A stretch of DNA of 64,000 bases from Sacculina carcini. Lineage: Eukaryota; Arthropoda; Thecostraca; Sacculinidae. Location: contig OU696597.1 of assembly GCA_916048095.2 (NCBI GenBank), positions 5,437,627-5,501,626 on the forward strand. Reading direction: 5' to 3'. Positions 11,891-23,369 of the stretch are shown in pieces. Positions within the stretch are counted from its first letter, which is position 1. Each line of letters starts with the position of its first letter. Position numbers and translations under genes: made by a program. The notes beneath the pieces are model-generated. The model was not told the origin of the DNA. It saw nothing but the letters and a program-made list of their open reading frames with translations, and ran no database searches.

Positions 11891-12733
11891 GTGTGTGCTC
11901 CCGTGTGTCACGGTGTGAGCGAGGAGTCGTGTTCGAGGTTTGACTTTTAGAGGATATACTGTGCTGTGCCAGATGAGTGTGTGTGTGCGCTTATTACACC
12001 CACGTGTTGAAGGGTGTTTCCAAGCGATAAGTGGGAATCATATCGGCTGATGACGACAAAGCCAATGTTGTCTTGCGCCATACCACGAATCAGCGAGTCA
12101 CGAATCATATCCGGACGGTAATTCACCGTTTACTCGCAGCCACAGTTAATTGTGAAACTGCATATATTGGTCTTGTTGCATAGGCGAGCCGCAATCTCTC
12201 AAATCGGTTCATAACAGTCCGATGCTTATTTCGTAGCTACAGACGTGCTATCATCGTATTCTCCTGACGAACTGCGAGAGATTTTGTGTTTTCCAGAACG
12301 GTGTGCTCAGCTTTTTGTGAAATATTTCCAAAATTCCGTGAAATGTCCTGTTTGAAAGTCTTCTTCACAGCACTCCTTGAGCGGAAATACCGAGTCCGTC
12401 CTTCAATTCGAATGACCACTTCGTAGAGAATACGATCATTCATCCGCCGTTCCACCTTGTGATACCACGTGATGTTTCAACTTGTCACACTGTAGTGACA
12501 CTAATACCATGGGCAGGAACTGACGTGTTTGGACGGAATATTCGTGCATCTCGAGTAGACGAAGAATGATTGGTTAGAGTATTGATGTTATCGATGGTTC
12601 CAATATTGATGTTGGCCATGACAGTGACAGAGTATCCTTCCACAGGCCATTTTATCTCCGTCAGCGATTGAGGGATCAACATATTTCGTGGCACGTGTGA
12701 TTAATATTATAATAATCATTATCATTGTTATTA
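11889..12733. other. Unassigned region
   Basis: No convincing coding sequence, RNA gene or terminal repeat was recognised. The short open frames on the - strand here lack known motifs. Confidence 0.35.
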
Positions 12734-12895
12734 ACAGGCAAATCCAGTAGCATGGGAAGAGTGCAAGCACTGTTACCAACCTACGGTGGCCCCATGTACC
12801 GGAAGCGCCCAAAACATTTAGGGATACAAAAAGTTTAAAAAGAGAAAAATTCGAGAAAAAGAGTTGGAAAAGAAAATAATAAATAACAATAAATA
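12734..12895 (+). repeat. Dispersed repeat, copy 1 (partner at 59250-59413 on -)
   Basis: About 160 bp starting ACAGGCAAATCC and running through TGGCCCCATGTACCGGAAG into an A-rich stretch. It is matched in reverse complement at 59250-59413. Both copies follow an ATT/AAT-rich microsatellite, as the 3' tail of a retroelement would. No open frame. Confidence 0.7.
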
Positions 12896-13194
12896 ATAGA
12901 CCATCAACCGATGACGCTCCATAAGGTCACTCCGTCCACGCTCATCAATAAATAACCACAATCAACATATATATCATGAATAAGCATTAGACATTTGCAG
13001 ATATACTCATTAACAATGATATGAGTCTCTGAGCAAGCTTAGAAAATCATCAATAACTAAGAAACAACGTCATGCTATAATAAACGAATGGAACGCTCAA
13101 CATTATAACAGATAATACACATTCACGTAACTCTGTTTTATTATTTGGAGATCAGTTACATCTTTCATATTAATTGTTCTAATTATCTTAATAC

Positions 13195-14150
13195 TTGACG
13201 TCATTGCTTGTCTTCATTTGTCCCTCTCCTCTCATATTCGTAGTTTGGGCATTGTCTTTGATCCTTCACTTGATTTCTCCAAACATCTTTCAAACCTTAC
13301 CCGATCCTGTCGATTCATCTTGCGCCAACTCTACCCAATACGCCGACACATCGACGAATCCTCTGCACTGCTTCTTGTTAATTCCTATATCTTCTCCCGT
13401 CTCGACTATTGCAATTCTCTATTTTTTCACCTACCTCAAAAATCTCTTCGATCCCTTCAGTCAATCATTAACCTTTCCTGTCGATTCGTTTTGCGTCTTC
13501 CACCTAGGACACCAACCTCTGTACATATTCGGCAACTAGGCTGGCTGCCAGTCCCTTCGAGGATCCATCATAAGCTCTGCTGTCTTGTATATAAACTTCT
13601 TCACTCGCCTTCTCCCCCTTCCTACTTACTTACCCTCCTACAGTGTAGCGAGCGACCTTCCAGTCGTCGTCCTGTACCTCTTGTTTCTCCTCCTGCTCTT
13701 CATGAGTCAAACTGGTCAGCCAAGTCTTTCTATTTTTCTGCTCCCCGTCTTTACAATCAACTTCCTCCTCATGTCCTGAAGCCATAATCATACTCCTCAT
13801 TCTCTTCTGCTCTGCAATTTTTTTTGCTATCTTTGCCCACACCTCTAACTCCTCCATTCCGACAGCACTAAATCTTGTTCTCTCTACATTCGTTTTTCTT
13901 GGTTACCAGTGTTAATCTATGATGTGATGTGTGATGTGGTGTTTGTTACTGTGTAAGATATTTCTTTTGCTGTTTTATACTCGTTTTTCTCTTTTTTATC
14001 ATGTGTGTTATTTTTGCTGGCTCATTTATTTTCCATCTATGAGCTAATACTCCTTTATATTGTTCGCACCAGTTTATCTCTTTTACGCGCCTCTGCTCTA
14101 CTTGGCGCTATATCAAATACATGTTTGTTTGTTTGTTTGTTTGTTTTAAT
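13195..14150 (+). mobile_element. LINE (non-LTR retrotransposon), 5'-truncated, 3' end
   Basis: Holds the C-terminal part of a Jockey/CR1-type RT protein, then a T-rich 3' UTR, and ends in GGCGCTATATCAAATAC (from 14104) plus a (TTTG)n tail to about 14146. The 5' truncation is typical of aborted target-primed reverse transcription. A TSD was not identified with confidence. Confidence 0.75.
13218..13787 (+). pseudogene. LINE reverse transcriptase, C-terminal (thumb) fragment
   Basis: An open frame of 189 codons lacking the RT catalytic domain. It begins at the LGIVFD stretch that follows the palm in Jockey/CR1-like RTs and contains the conserved FSRLDYCNSL and LGWLPV signatures, then a WSAKSF...PRLYNQLP end typical of this group. 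The same signatures appear in LINE N (53.6-55.06 kb), so the two belong to related families. The first Met is arbitrary because the 5' end of the element is missing. Confidence 0.75.
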
Positions 14151-14261
14151 TACAAACTCGTATTATGCGTCGCAGGGGATGGAACTCTTTAAAGTAGTGT
14201 AGTTTTCCTACAATCACCACCTACGATACTAGGCAGATTAGACATTATTTTTGCACAACAG

Positions 14262-14505
14262 GGTCCAGTCGAAAGTGAACCTGTCTCGTGATTTTCAGAT
14301 TATGCTGGCGTGGTGGTTCCTCAGCTGCATAATCATTTCCACCTCATTCAAGTCAAATCTCGTGGCCATGTTGACTGTTCCTCCGCGGGGCAAATTGATC
14401 AACTCACTCGAACAACTCTACAACTCGGATTATGGCTACGGCATCGACAACTCAAATGGCTCGGATAGACAACTGTTTGAGTCATCACCAAGTCCTCTGT
14501 TACAG
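14262..14505 (+). CDS. Ionotropic receptor (IR/iGluR) exon: third membrane segment and start of ligand-binding lobe S2
   Basis: Translation shows a hydrophobic segment (MLAWWFLSCIII) followed by a TSFKSNLVAMLTVP motif. This is the M3 helix and the SYTxNLxxxLTxP-like gating region of ionotropic glutamate receptors, then a SLEQL stretch opening the S2 lobe. Variant IRs are protostome chemosensory or thermosensory cation channels in dendrite membranes. The exon is bounded by a cag acceptor at 14259-14261 and a GTGAAA donor at 14506. The donor lies on a codon boundary. An alternative acceptor at 14296-14298 would shorten it by 37 bp. No stop interrupts it. The next exon appears to be 33117-33293, also phase 0. 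Earlier exons were not found in the window. Confidence 0.75.
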
Positions 14506-14619
14506 GTGAAATTTACAAGTTGAATATTCGCTGTATGCTTTTCGTGATAACACTTTTCATCGCTACATTAAGTAGTGGCAGGTGTTTGAAGCTCAAAGTA
14601 ACTTTCGGTTATGAAACAA

Positions 14620-15540
14620 TAACAACAGCAACAATGTATTATTCGCGCATTTGATATAGCGCATTAAATTGCAAAAGGGCTAGAAGCGTGTGAAAAAGAG
14701 ATACAAGAGTAACGTTATACCCCAGCAGTAGGGGGTTAGAATTACGCCGTCGAAGCTGCCGAGTGTTGTAAAAGGCGACTAAAGGTAGACATGTTTGGTC
14801 AGGTTTAGGTCTGCTACTGGTAGCACATAATCCGTTAAGACCAGACGCATGGTCGTAATTTCGGCGACTAATCCGTCTCCCCCACTGGCGTATGCCGCTG
14901 AGGACGATGGCCAGACACCCAGTAGGAATAATAGCAAGACCTGTCAAAGGGCGGAGGAGCTGTTTACCATCCCACGGCCGTCTGACAAACCTCCGTCGGA
15001 TCGGCAAACATTTTTCTGGTCGCTGAATATCATGCCATCCGGGGTGATGTGGTGGTGTAACACAACACTCGTCTTTTGCCAGCGCGTCGAGCACCGACAG
15101 ACTCGCTGTTTGGCTCCTGTACAATGGAGTAAATTGCCCGTCACCGGCGCGGGTAGCTGCATCGGGCTCAAGAGGTCCAAGAGTGCAGGTGTCTCGTGTT
15201 CGAGGAGGGACCCGCCCGGTGCAGTGTCTGTCGTTTGCAGTGTAGCTGTAGTTATTGAACTCAGAGGAGCCGGAGGGGTGACTCGTCCGGGATCGACGTT
15301 GTAGCTCCGGCGGACTCGTACCGTGCTGACGTACCCAGTTTGCTTTACTCAAGCGCACTGGAGTAAATTCATTCCTACGGACATTTCCATGTGTCCAATT
15401 CACAAAGCAGTAATGATTGTAGGTAAAGGCGGCGCCAGAATTTTTCCGACGGGGGGCTGAGGGGGGGCTAAGGAAAAAGTTGTGGGGGCTACGGAAAAAG
15501 TTGAGGAAACTAAAGGCTTGGCGAAGCATGAAGAGCTACA
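14620..15540 (-). repeat. LINE 3' tail-like sequence on the - strand
   Basis: On the - strand the segment ends in a GCGCTATATCAAATGC motif (14645-14662) followed by a GTT-rich tail, the same 3' signature as the LINE at 13.2-14.15 kb. A 296-codon open frame (14639-15529) covers it but shows no domain I recognise. I treat it as chance in GC-rich 3' UTR-like sequence. Element type beyond LINE/SINE tail is not settled. Confidence 0.45.
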
Positions 15541-15677
15541 CTCGAACGCTGACTACATAATATTATAATGAGGGACTGTCCGCACTGATTCAGTCCTCGA
15601 AGTTGAACCATTATTTCAGAGCTTCATTTACAGTGGGAAGAAATTTAAATGTCCATGATTTCAATTTTTGAGGGTTT

Positions 15678-15986
15678 TGTGCCTACAGACACTATAATGC
15701 ACAATAAAGTCAATATATTACCAGCGCGGACGGGTAAAATCGAGGACCCAAAAACAAGCGTGGAGAAGACCGTATCGTAATTCCACGAGACTCAACCACG
15801 CGCCAGTTTTGCCTCTCGTACTGTGTGTGGGATACTAAACGGGAAAATGAATTTACACTACAATACAATACAACCCATGACCATGACAATATGAAATAAA
15901 TTGCACGAATACGATTTGCTCCCGTATTGGAACTAAGAATATTTCAAAAGGTCTTGTGCAGCGTCGAACATGGTGCGGCTGCTACA
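15678..15986 (-). repeat. Gypsy C 3' LTR
   Basis: 309 bp, TGTAGCAGCC...GGCACA on the - strand. It matches 20096-20164 plus 32433-32752 in order with moderate divergence, which is how the split right LTR was recognised. Confidence 0.75.
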
Positions 15987-15999
15987 CCACTTCCCCCCT

Positions 16000-17075
16000 A
16001 TCTGTAGCGCGGCGGTTGGTGCACCGGACTTCCGGTGCGTGTGCGGTAGACTGCGGTGTGAACGGCCGACTGCGTTGGTCCTGCACGGTTGCCGGCACCT
16101 GGCGCTGGCACGGATGTCGGGACGTGCAGCTGTGAGGGGAAGGAGAAGCTCTATCGCGTCGCGGCGCGACGCTGTATACAAACGGCGCGTTGTGGGATCG
16201 TGTGGGCGACTGGAGCGTTCACAAAAATCACTGCCCGAGACTTTGCCGCAGGAGTGACCCTTGTGCTTTTTCCGCGGATAATAGATTCCCGCGATATTGT
16301 GTCGACCTCCGGCGCGTCCGGCACTGAGCTAGTCGCACCAGTCGTTGTCTCCAAGTGTGCAGGGACACAGCGGTTGATACTGTCCCGCATCTGACGTGCT
16401 CCGTCGAGGATGGTTAACGTCTTGTCGTCACGAGCGGCGACACTGAATGGTTCCCGGTAGACTGGCGAAAGCCCTGTGTGGCCGTCGGCGCGAAGGATCG
16501 CGTGCGTACAGGAACGCAGTGCAGAGGGCACATGCGGTTGTTGTTGTGACTGACGTGGCGGCGTGGGACGAAGCTCGCGCATCGCTGCTTTTATTTGTTC
16601 ACAGTTGATGGGCGACAAACTCGATGCGGTGGAGTGAGCTACCAGTTCTCCAGGCAGGCGAAGTGGCTCGCCGTACACAAGATCCGCACTCGAGCACCCG
16701 ATGTCGGCTTTGACGGGGGCGCGCATGCCGAGCAGAACCAAAGGAAGACGGTCGATCCAGTGATTGTTGGTGCACGACGCGCGCAGACTGGCCTTGAGCT
16801 GCCGGTGGGCCCGCTCGATGAGCCCGAATGCCTGGGTATGGTAAGCTGTGGTCCTCTTTTTCTTAACGCCCAGCAGCACCATCAGTGTGGACCACAACCG
16901 TGATTCGAACTGTGGACCTTGGTCATTCACAATCGTATCGGGCACGCCGAAACGTGCGATCCACAGTCGCATTAACGCCTTCGCGACGTCTTCGGCTGTT
17001 GTACGCACCCGTGTAATCGCCTCGACCCATCGCGTGTATCGGTCGATGATGGTCACCATGTGCGTGTACCTGTCC
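16000..17075 (-). pseudogene. Gypsy C integrase
   Basis: A 302-codon open frame (16151-17059) runs from just after the first catalytic Asp. A stop near 17075 separates it from an HIDLVGPLP motif around 17095, where that Asp is kept. It contains VNDQGPQFES with the second Asp (about residue 42), a QAFGLIERAHRQ motif with the catalytic Glu (about residue 77), and a C-terminal chromodomain-less tail. The product would integrate element cDNA. The tail continues in other frames toward the polypurine tract. Catalytic residues look intact, but the upstream stop and frame breaks prevent a continuous Pol. Confidence 0.8.
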
Positions 17076-17111
17076 TAGCTCGGCAGAGGGCCAACCAGAT
17101 CGATGTGGAGA

Positions 17112-17702
17112 TCAGAAAATTGGCCTGATGGAATCGACCGGATGCGCCAGATCGTGCACTAGGTTGAAGAACGGTCGCCGCAATGCAGTTGGCAGAACAG
17201 GCCGACATCGGCCAGTAAAGTAGTCGCACCACAGTCGGCGCCCACAGCTGACTGACACATGTCTCAACTTCAGCGAGTGCTCACCGTCGGAGAAGACGAA
17301 TTGTTGTGTGTCAGCGTCCTCCTCTTGGGCGTCGGCCAGCGCTGAAAAGTCGTCGAAGCGCCGCGTCGGGGCAACAAGCCTGCTGATTGTGCGCGAAAGG
17401 GCGTCGGCCACAGAGTTTTGCGCACCCGGAACATGCCGAACGTCTGACGTGAACTGTTAGACATAATCCAGGCGGCGTACCTCACGCGGCGAGTACGTGT
17501 CAGCCCCCGAGCCGATAGCCGACGTCAAGGGCTTATGGTCGGTGAATATGGTGACGGTGCGGCCCTCAAACGTGTGACGAAAGTGCCGCATGGCACTGTA
17601 TGCAGCCAGGAGTTCCCTGCCGAACGTACTGTAACGCCTCTCGGTCGGCGTCAGCTGTCGTAAGTGGAAGCCCAACGGGCTCCAGGAGCCGTTTACATGT
17701 TG
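17112..17702 (-). pseudogene. Gypsy C RNase H and integrase zinc-binding region
   Basis: Two overlapping frames (17457-17675 and 17112-17411). The first has the ERRYSTFGRELLAAY and FTDHKPLTSA signatures of Gypsy RNase H. The second starts at the ADALSR end of RNase H and runs into the integrase zinc-binding part. A stop near 17458 and a frame change break the reading. RNase H would degrade the RNA strand during cDNA synthesis. Confidence 0.75.
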
Positions 17703-18700
17703 TTACAGTACTGCACCGATCCCCGTGGAGGACGCGTCGACGTGCACACTCAGTCGAGCACAAGCGACTGGGAACGAGAGCTCCACGGTGTTAGCGAGCG
17801 TTTCTTTGGAGCGTGTGAATGCTTCCCTGGCTGACGGCGTCCAAGTGACCGGCTTCTGAGAGCGTTTTGTTCTGGTGTCGATCAGCTCGTGCAGAAGGGC
17901 GAGCAGCTGCGACGCGTGCGGGATCAGACGATGGTAAAAAGTGACCTTCCCGATGAATCGACGAAGTTGCGATTGAGTGGCCGGCTCAGGGAACGACTGG
18001 ATGTCAGCGGCTATCTTGGCAGCCGGCGCCAGGCCGGACGGTGACAAGTGGTGCCCCAGTAAATCCAGTTCCGCCACGCCCACGACACATTTGGCGACGT
18101 TGAGCTGGATACATACGTCGTTAAGCCGCCACAGCACGGATTGCAGATGAGGCTCGTGTTCCTCCGCGGACCTGCTTGACACTAGGATGTCGTTCACGTA
18201 GGCAAAACATCCGTCCAGGCCACGAAAAACTTCATCAAGGAAGCGCTGAAATGTCTGCGCGGCGGACCGTAGGCCGAAACACAACCTGCGGAATTTAAAT
18301 AGCCCGAAGGGCGTCACCACTGCAGTTTTCGGCACGTCTTCTTCTGTGACAAGCATATGGTGATAGGCGCGCACAATGTTGAGCCGCGAGAAGATGGTCG
18401 AGCCGGCGATCTGAGCAACGCTGTTGTGTAGAAACGGCACGGGATATCTGTCCGGCTTTGTGATGGCGTTCAGCGCGCGTTAATCGCCACACACCCGCTG
18501 GCCACCATCAGACTTTGTCACCACGTGCAGTGGACTCGATCAGGAGCTCGACGAGCGCCGAACGATGCCTAGGGCCAGGATGTGGTCAAACTCCCGCCGC
18601 ACTGCCGTGAATTTGTCGGGAGCGAGGCGACGAGCCCGGGAAAGAAACCAGTTGGCCCTGCGTCGGGAGGTGGTTACCGTGGTGTGGCGCACGGTTGAAG
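17703..18700 (-). pseudogene. Gypsy C reverse transcriptase with altered active site
   Basis: The open part (17703-18440, 245 codons) carries TPFGLFKFRRLCFGL (residues 44-58) and the active-site region FAYVNDILV near residue 80. The consensus there is YxDD, but the first Asp of the pair is Asn (codon 18192-18194 on the + strand), which should abolish polymerase activity. The RT N-terminus continues toward 18700 through a stop near 18481. The thumb and the TFYHRLIPHA connection region are well kept. Confidence 0.82.
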
Positions 18701-18705
18701 TCAGG

Positions 18706-19266
18706 TTAGGCTGTGGGTGCCGGAAAATCATCGATAATGTGTTGCAAACCGGAACCCGCAGCCAAAATGCCGCACGCTGCTACTATGATGGGATGTGGCG
18801 TTGAAGGCGCGACAGACGACCCGTTGCTGAGCTGCCGCTGCGCCATGTCGATGGAGAGACGGAAGTTGGAGAGGAAGTCAGCACCCAGAATGGCGGTCCG
18901 AGTGTCGACGACAACGAAGCGCCACTCGTACGTGACGGCAGACATGCCGTCGAGACGCAGTGTGGCGTTATACGTGCCGTGAGCGGCGATCGGTCGCCCG
19001 TCCGCCGCACGCAACCGGGGTGTGCTGTCAGAGCTGTTCACAGCCGACTGTTGCAGCCTGTTGCGCGGCCACACGCTTATCTGGGCGCCGGTGTTCACCA
19101 GCAGACTCTGGCCGGAGGTCAGTTCTGTGACATATACCAGCGGCTGTGGTAGTGTCGCTGAGACGGGCGCTACATGCCCCAGCGCGGCTAGTTTAAAGCC
19201 GACCGGAAACTGCACGGTGGGCGACAGTTGATGGCGTCGCGGCCGATCGCGCGATGAAAATAGCAC
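18706..19266 (-). pseudogene. Gypsy C protease region with altered active site
   Basis: A 186-codon open frame with the retropepsin fold signatures LLVNTGAQISV and AILGADFL. The protease active-site triplet should be D-T/S-G, but here it is N-T-G (codon 19093-19095), so the enzyme would be dead. It overlaps the end of the gag frame and is followed by the linker into RT. Its role would be cleavage of the Gag-Pol polyprotein inside the particle. Confidence 0.8.
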
Positions 19267-20060
19267 ACCTCAGCGTCGTCGTCGTCGGTGCGTGGCGGTG
19301 AATGCGTTCTGGAGGGATAGCGCTGTTGTCTGTACACTCGGTGTGTCGGCTCTTGTGTGCGTGCCGTCGTCATTTGCCGCACCGCTGACGTTAGCTCCGT
19401 GACGGCTGCCAGAAGTAGCTGCACTGTCGGGTCACCGTTGCTGTCGCTGAACCCGCCCTGTGTCAACCGCACCGCTGACACGGCGGCACGGGGCTGGTCG
19501 GCACGCGTGGCGTCCATGAACCTGTCGGCGGCGGCGGCGAGCTCGCTGAGTGGCGTCGTGTCCGGCAATAGGGAAATGGCGGTTATGACATTGTTGGGCA
19601 AGCGCTGCAGAAATAGACTCCGCAACAGCCCTGTATCGACGGAAGAAGTGCCGGTTACCTGGAGCTCGCCTGTCATTCATCGCAGTAGCTGAGACGGCTG
19701 CTGGTCTCCGATGCGCTGATGTCGCAGCAAAGACTCCAGCCGGTCCGCCCGCGAGTGTGCCAGGCGTGTCGTCAATTGCTCGCACAGTCGATCGAAATAA
19801 GGTGGGTGCACGATAAGGTCTCTCAGCTGCGTCGCGACGTCCATCGGCAGATTCGCCACCAAAAATTGGAATTTCTTGGTTTGCGACGTGATGCCCGCCA
19901 CCGCAAACGCGCAGTTCACCTGCGTGAGCTATAGTCCTGGCTCCTCAGGAGCGAAGGGTGGTAGACGGAAAGATGGTGTGGATGGCCAACTATCAGACGC
20001 CTCATCGAGTGACGCAGGTTCGCCATGGGCCCGCGCGAAACAGTCTCGTTTGGCATGACT
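19188..20060 (-). pseudogene. Gypsy C gag
   Basis: Two frames joined by a frameshift/stop near 19680 (19677-19919 and 19188-19676). The N-terminal part has the FQFLVANLP...QLRDLI pattern shared with Gag of Gypsy D. The C-terminal part ends in CYFHRAIGRDAINCRPPC, a C-x2-H-x4-G-x2-A-x2-C-x2-PC motif found in D as well, in place of a classical CCHC knuckle. The natural start is probably near 20060, but a stop around 19930 obscures it. Confidence 0.7.
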
Positions 20061-20164
20061 TGAATCAGATGCTCTAAGTCGGAGGTCACCAGCTTAGTGC
20101 GTAGAGACACTACAAGTTTAGTGCGTAGAGACACTCGTATAATGCACAATAAAACCAATATATT

Positions 20165-20443
20165 TGTGAGAATATGTGCGTTGTGGACTATTGTCCGTGT
20201 GTGTGTGCGTTGTGTTAAAGTGCAGTCGCACTCTTACTATTGAGTGTGTGTGTGTGTGTGTGTGTTGGGTACAAGTGGATTGGCACTCTGATCGTTTAGG
20301 CTGGTGAGAAAGTGTGTGTCAGTGAGAACGGGCAGTCGTCTTGGTGATGTGTGCTGGGACGGTTGTGTGTGAGTGATAGCGTGGTGTGAGAGGTTATTGT
20401 GCGTTGGATTAGTCGTACATTGTGTTATATAATTTTCGCACGA
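20165..20443 (+). repeat. Element F 5' LTR, 3'-truncated
   Basis: Matches the first about 280 bp of the 3' LTR at 32073-32427, including a (GT)n run, and stops near 20443 where a reverse-oriented segment begins. Confidence 0.75.
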
Positions 20444-20735
20444 GTCCACCATTCCCCTACTTTCCCACTGCCGTCGAATTCAGGCGCAACACGAACATCA
20501 AGGCCGACTGTCTTTTCATCATTGGTGAACTCACGGTGAATCGTCCCTCTCGTTTCGTGCTCATGCTGAGTGCAATGAACCATAACGCGGGCGGTTAGCT
20601 TGTAACAAGACGAAACAGGTATATATTCAGCCGCAGCAGCAGATGAGACGAACGAAAAATGATATATTGATATAACACAATGTACAACTAATCCAAAGCA
20701 CAATAACCTCTCACACCACGCTTTCTCTGTTTGCT
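20443..20735 (-). pseudogene. Inverted piece of element F: LTR end plus Gag start
   Basis: On the - strand 20735-20591 reproduces the 3' half of the F LTR, ending CTTGTTACA. It is followed by an ATG and a short Gag N-terminus (about 20578-20443) with an EFDGSG...EWWTRAK stretch like the Gag start of element H. It lies head-to-head with the + strand LTR at 20165-20443 and back-to-back with the + strand pol. This is a rearranged 5' end, not a normal leader. Confidence 0.65.
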
Positions 20736-20739
20736 TCCT

Positions 20740-22680
20740 CTGATGACGTTGCGTCAGCAAATCAAAGGAAAAATCAGACCGGTTCTCCACTTCAGGGAGC
20801 TTAACCGATATGTTGATTCATTCACCGCAGACCCCGATATATGTCTCGAAAAATTGAGGTGCTTGAGGAGAAAAGGAAGTGATCTCTATCTTATGGATTT
20901 GAAAAAGGCATATCTTCAAGTGGGAGTTGACAAGTCGTTGTGGCCTTACTAGACTGTCAAGTATAATGGTGAGTTGTATTATTTTACAATGCTCGGTTTC
21001 GGACTCAACGCGGCACCCATGATAATGCAGACTCTCGTAAAGAAGTGTTGTCGCTTGAGGAGTCCGTGTTTCACGGTTCATCGGCGTATGTGGATGATGC
21101 CATTGTTGATGGTGAGATGGTGTCTCCGACAGATCTTAAAAACATTTGGCAAAGCTTGGACTGGAGAGTAAACAAATTCAACGAGTAGCTAGTGGCGCAC
21201 GTGTTCTTGGTTTGTATGTGTACGAGTCCAATGACAAGAAGTTGCGATGGAAAAGAGACAACCAAATATCCACTTTTCCCGAACGCTTGACAAGACGCCT
21301 GACGCAAAACGCTTGGTATCCCATTTTCCGGTGGCAGGCTGGCTTTGCGTGGCATCGTCATACTTGAAAAGAATGGGGTCAGAACTCTCGTATGGTTGGC
21401 ACGACGACATTGTCGACGAGATATTTACACATTGTGTTACAGATCTGTTTGAGCGATTACGAAAAGAAGACCCTGTGCGAAGCGTGTGGCGAATTCAAGG
21501 AGATGCAGCTAATGTGTGGGTTGATGCCAGCAACTTGGCAATTGGAGCCCTTATCGAGGTGGACGGTGAATCGTTGGAGGATGGATGTTGGCTGTGAAAA
21601 AATGTTCATCACATAAACCTCGGCGAGCTGGATGCTGTTGTCAAAGGGCTGGGTATGGCAGTCAAGATGAAATTTCACAAAATTGAGTTATTTACTGACT
21701 CAGCCACAGTGTACGCTTGGTTGACTTTTTAATGTCGGCGAAGGAACGGGTTAAGAGCACTGCAAGCTTTGAGCTGCTGATACGCCGTAGGCTTGAAATA
21801 ATTAGCGGTGTTCTAGAAGAATACAACCTGACTCTGCGAGTGCACAAAGTGGATTCGGCAAGGAACAGAGCTGACCGTCTAACTCGTGTACCTGCATCAT
21901 GCATGAAAACACGGTCACCCATCTGTGCTGCTACAGCCACATACAATCTGTCAGACGAAGTGCGGAAAATTAATTGTGAATCTGGACATCCTGGAATACA
22001 CAGAACGCGATATTTCTGCAGGCGGAAAAACGTGTTTGCGAATAAGAGAGCTGTTGCTGAAGTTGTGCGAGCATGTGAGGTGTGCAAGTCAGTCTGTCCG
22101 CCGGCAGTGAAATGGAAGAAGGGAACATTGTCGACGGACACTGTCTGGGAACGACTTGCTGCCGATTACACCCACGTTAGCAGTTATCTGTATTTATCCG
22201 TCATTGACTGCGGCCCGTCGCGTTTCTCTATGTGAAGGAAAGTGCTTTGGAGAAGTAGCAGCGAAGCTGCCGCAATTTTCTACGATATTTTTCCTGAACG
22301 AGGGCCACCCAGTGAGATTCTTCTTGACAATGACACGGCGTTCCGCGGTGCACCATTTCTTGAAGCCATGGCTGCTTGGGGAGTAACAGTCCGGTACAGA
22401 TGCGCACACAGACCGGAGGGAAATGGCATCATCGAGCGATGTCATCGCACGGTGAAAACCATTGCGGAAAAAAGCAGTGTTCAGTGCAAGAAGCGGTAAT
22501 GCTATACAACGTTTCGCCGATTGATTATAGTGGAGCACAGCGACGACCAGTGGATTTTGTCTACAACTACAAAATGAGAATGGCTGATGAAAATGTGGCC
22601 CAACGATCGCCAACTGACACGCGCTGCGAGTACAAAGTCGGCCAGCGCGTGTGGGTATGACAGCCAAACGCGAGGTGCAA
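20740..22680 (+). pseudogene. Element F pol (RT, RNase H, integrase), many breaks
   Basis: RT begins with KIRPVLHFRELNRYVDSF and DLKKAYLQVGVD near 20900, with the catalytic YVDD near 21090 intact. RNase H-like sequence (VDASNLAIGA near 21520) and a zinc-binding region (GHPGIHRTRYFC then C-x2-C, 21990-22090) follow. The integrase core has LDNDTAFRG (22330) and a GNGIIERCHR motif with Glu (22425). Stops near 20952, 21188, 21595, 21732, 22235, 22498 and 22659 break it. The C-terminal part continues beyond Gypsy D at 31760. RT style matches element H rather than A-E. Confidence 0.75.
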
Positions 22681-22685
22681 TGACC

Positions 22686-23211
22686 TGTGGTGCCAGCAAT
22701 CAGCTGATTCTTGTCTACGTGTTTGTGGGCAGTGAGAATGTACGCGATGACAAATTGTGTGTGTGTGTGTATTTGGTATATTCGTGTGACATTCCTTGTT
22801 TCTTTCAAGATTGTCTGCATGTATCTGTATGCGTGTGTGTGTTGCCTCCAGTCATTATACCTGCATTGTCAAGTGGAACTGGATCTGTATGTACGTATGT
22901 GTGCGCTCAAACTAGATCAAGAGTGTGTGCATGTGTGGCTGAATGCTTGTATGCCGCCTAAGGTCCATATTGTGTATGCTTGTACAGGGATGTGTGTGCG
23001 TGTGTTTCTGTATGTATATTTGTGTGGTGCATGTATTGAAACTATTTATGATGTAGCCCACATATTCTGGAAACTGCTTCTTTTGAGACTGGTTTTCGCT
23101 AAAACCTACATTGGGTCATATTTACCCGGGTTTAATCAACTGCCGTGTCTACGGCTCTCAGCAATACAACGTGTTGGAGTGTGATATCTTTAGTGTGGTG
23201 CAATGTCCACA
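22686..23211 (+). repeat. Gypsy D 5' LTR
   Basis: 526 bp, starts TGTGGTGCCAGC, ends CCACA. Rich in GT runs. Matches 31225-31756 and, inverted, 5176-5405 plus 9883-10198. Confidence 0.8.
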
Positions 23212-23369
23212 TTTTGGTGCCCCGAGTGATCGTCTCGCGGTAAGCTTCATCGATTTTTTTTCATTAATCCATTCTGTTCATGTTTTATATATCAATTCCC
23301 GTCTTTGTCATTTGCCTGTGTGTCATTTTCATTTTCCACTGTTGTCTAATCCTATCTAAGTGTTTCAAA

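Noticed and set aside
11694..11918. Cys-Val repeat protein
   Set aside because: Translation of the (GT)n tract.
14639..15529. 296-codon - strand open frame
   Set aside because: No recognised domain, GC-rich 3' UTR-like context, ends in a LINE tail signature. An overlapping + strand frame (14849-15304) is equally unsupported.
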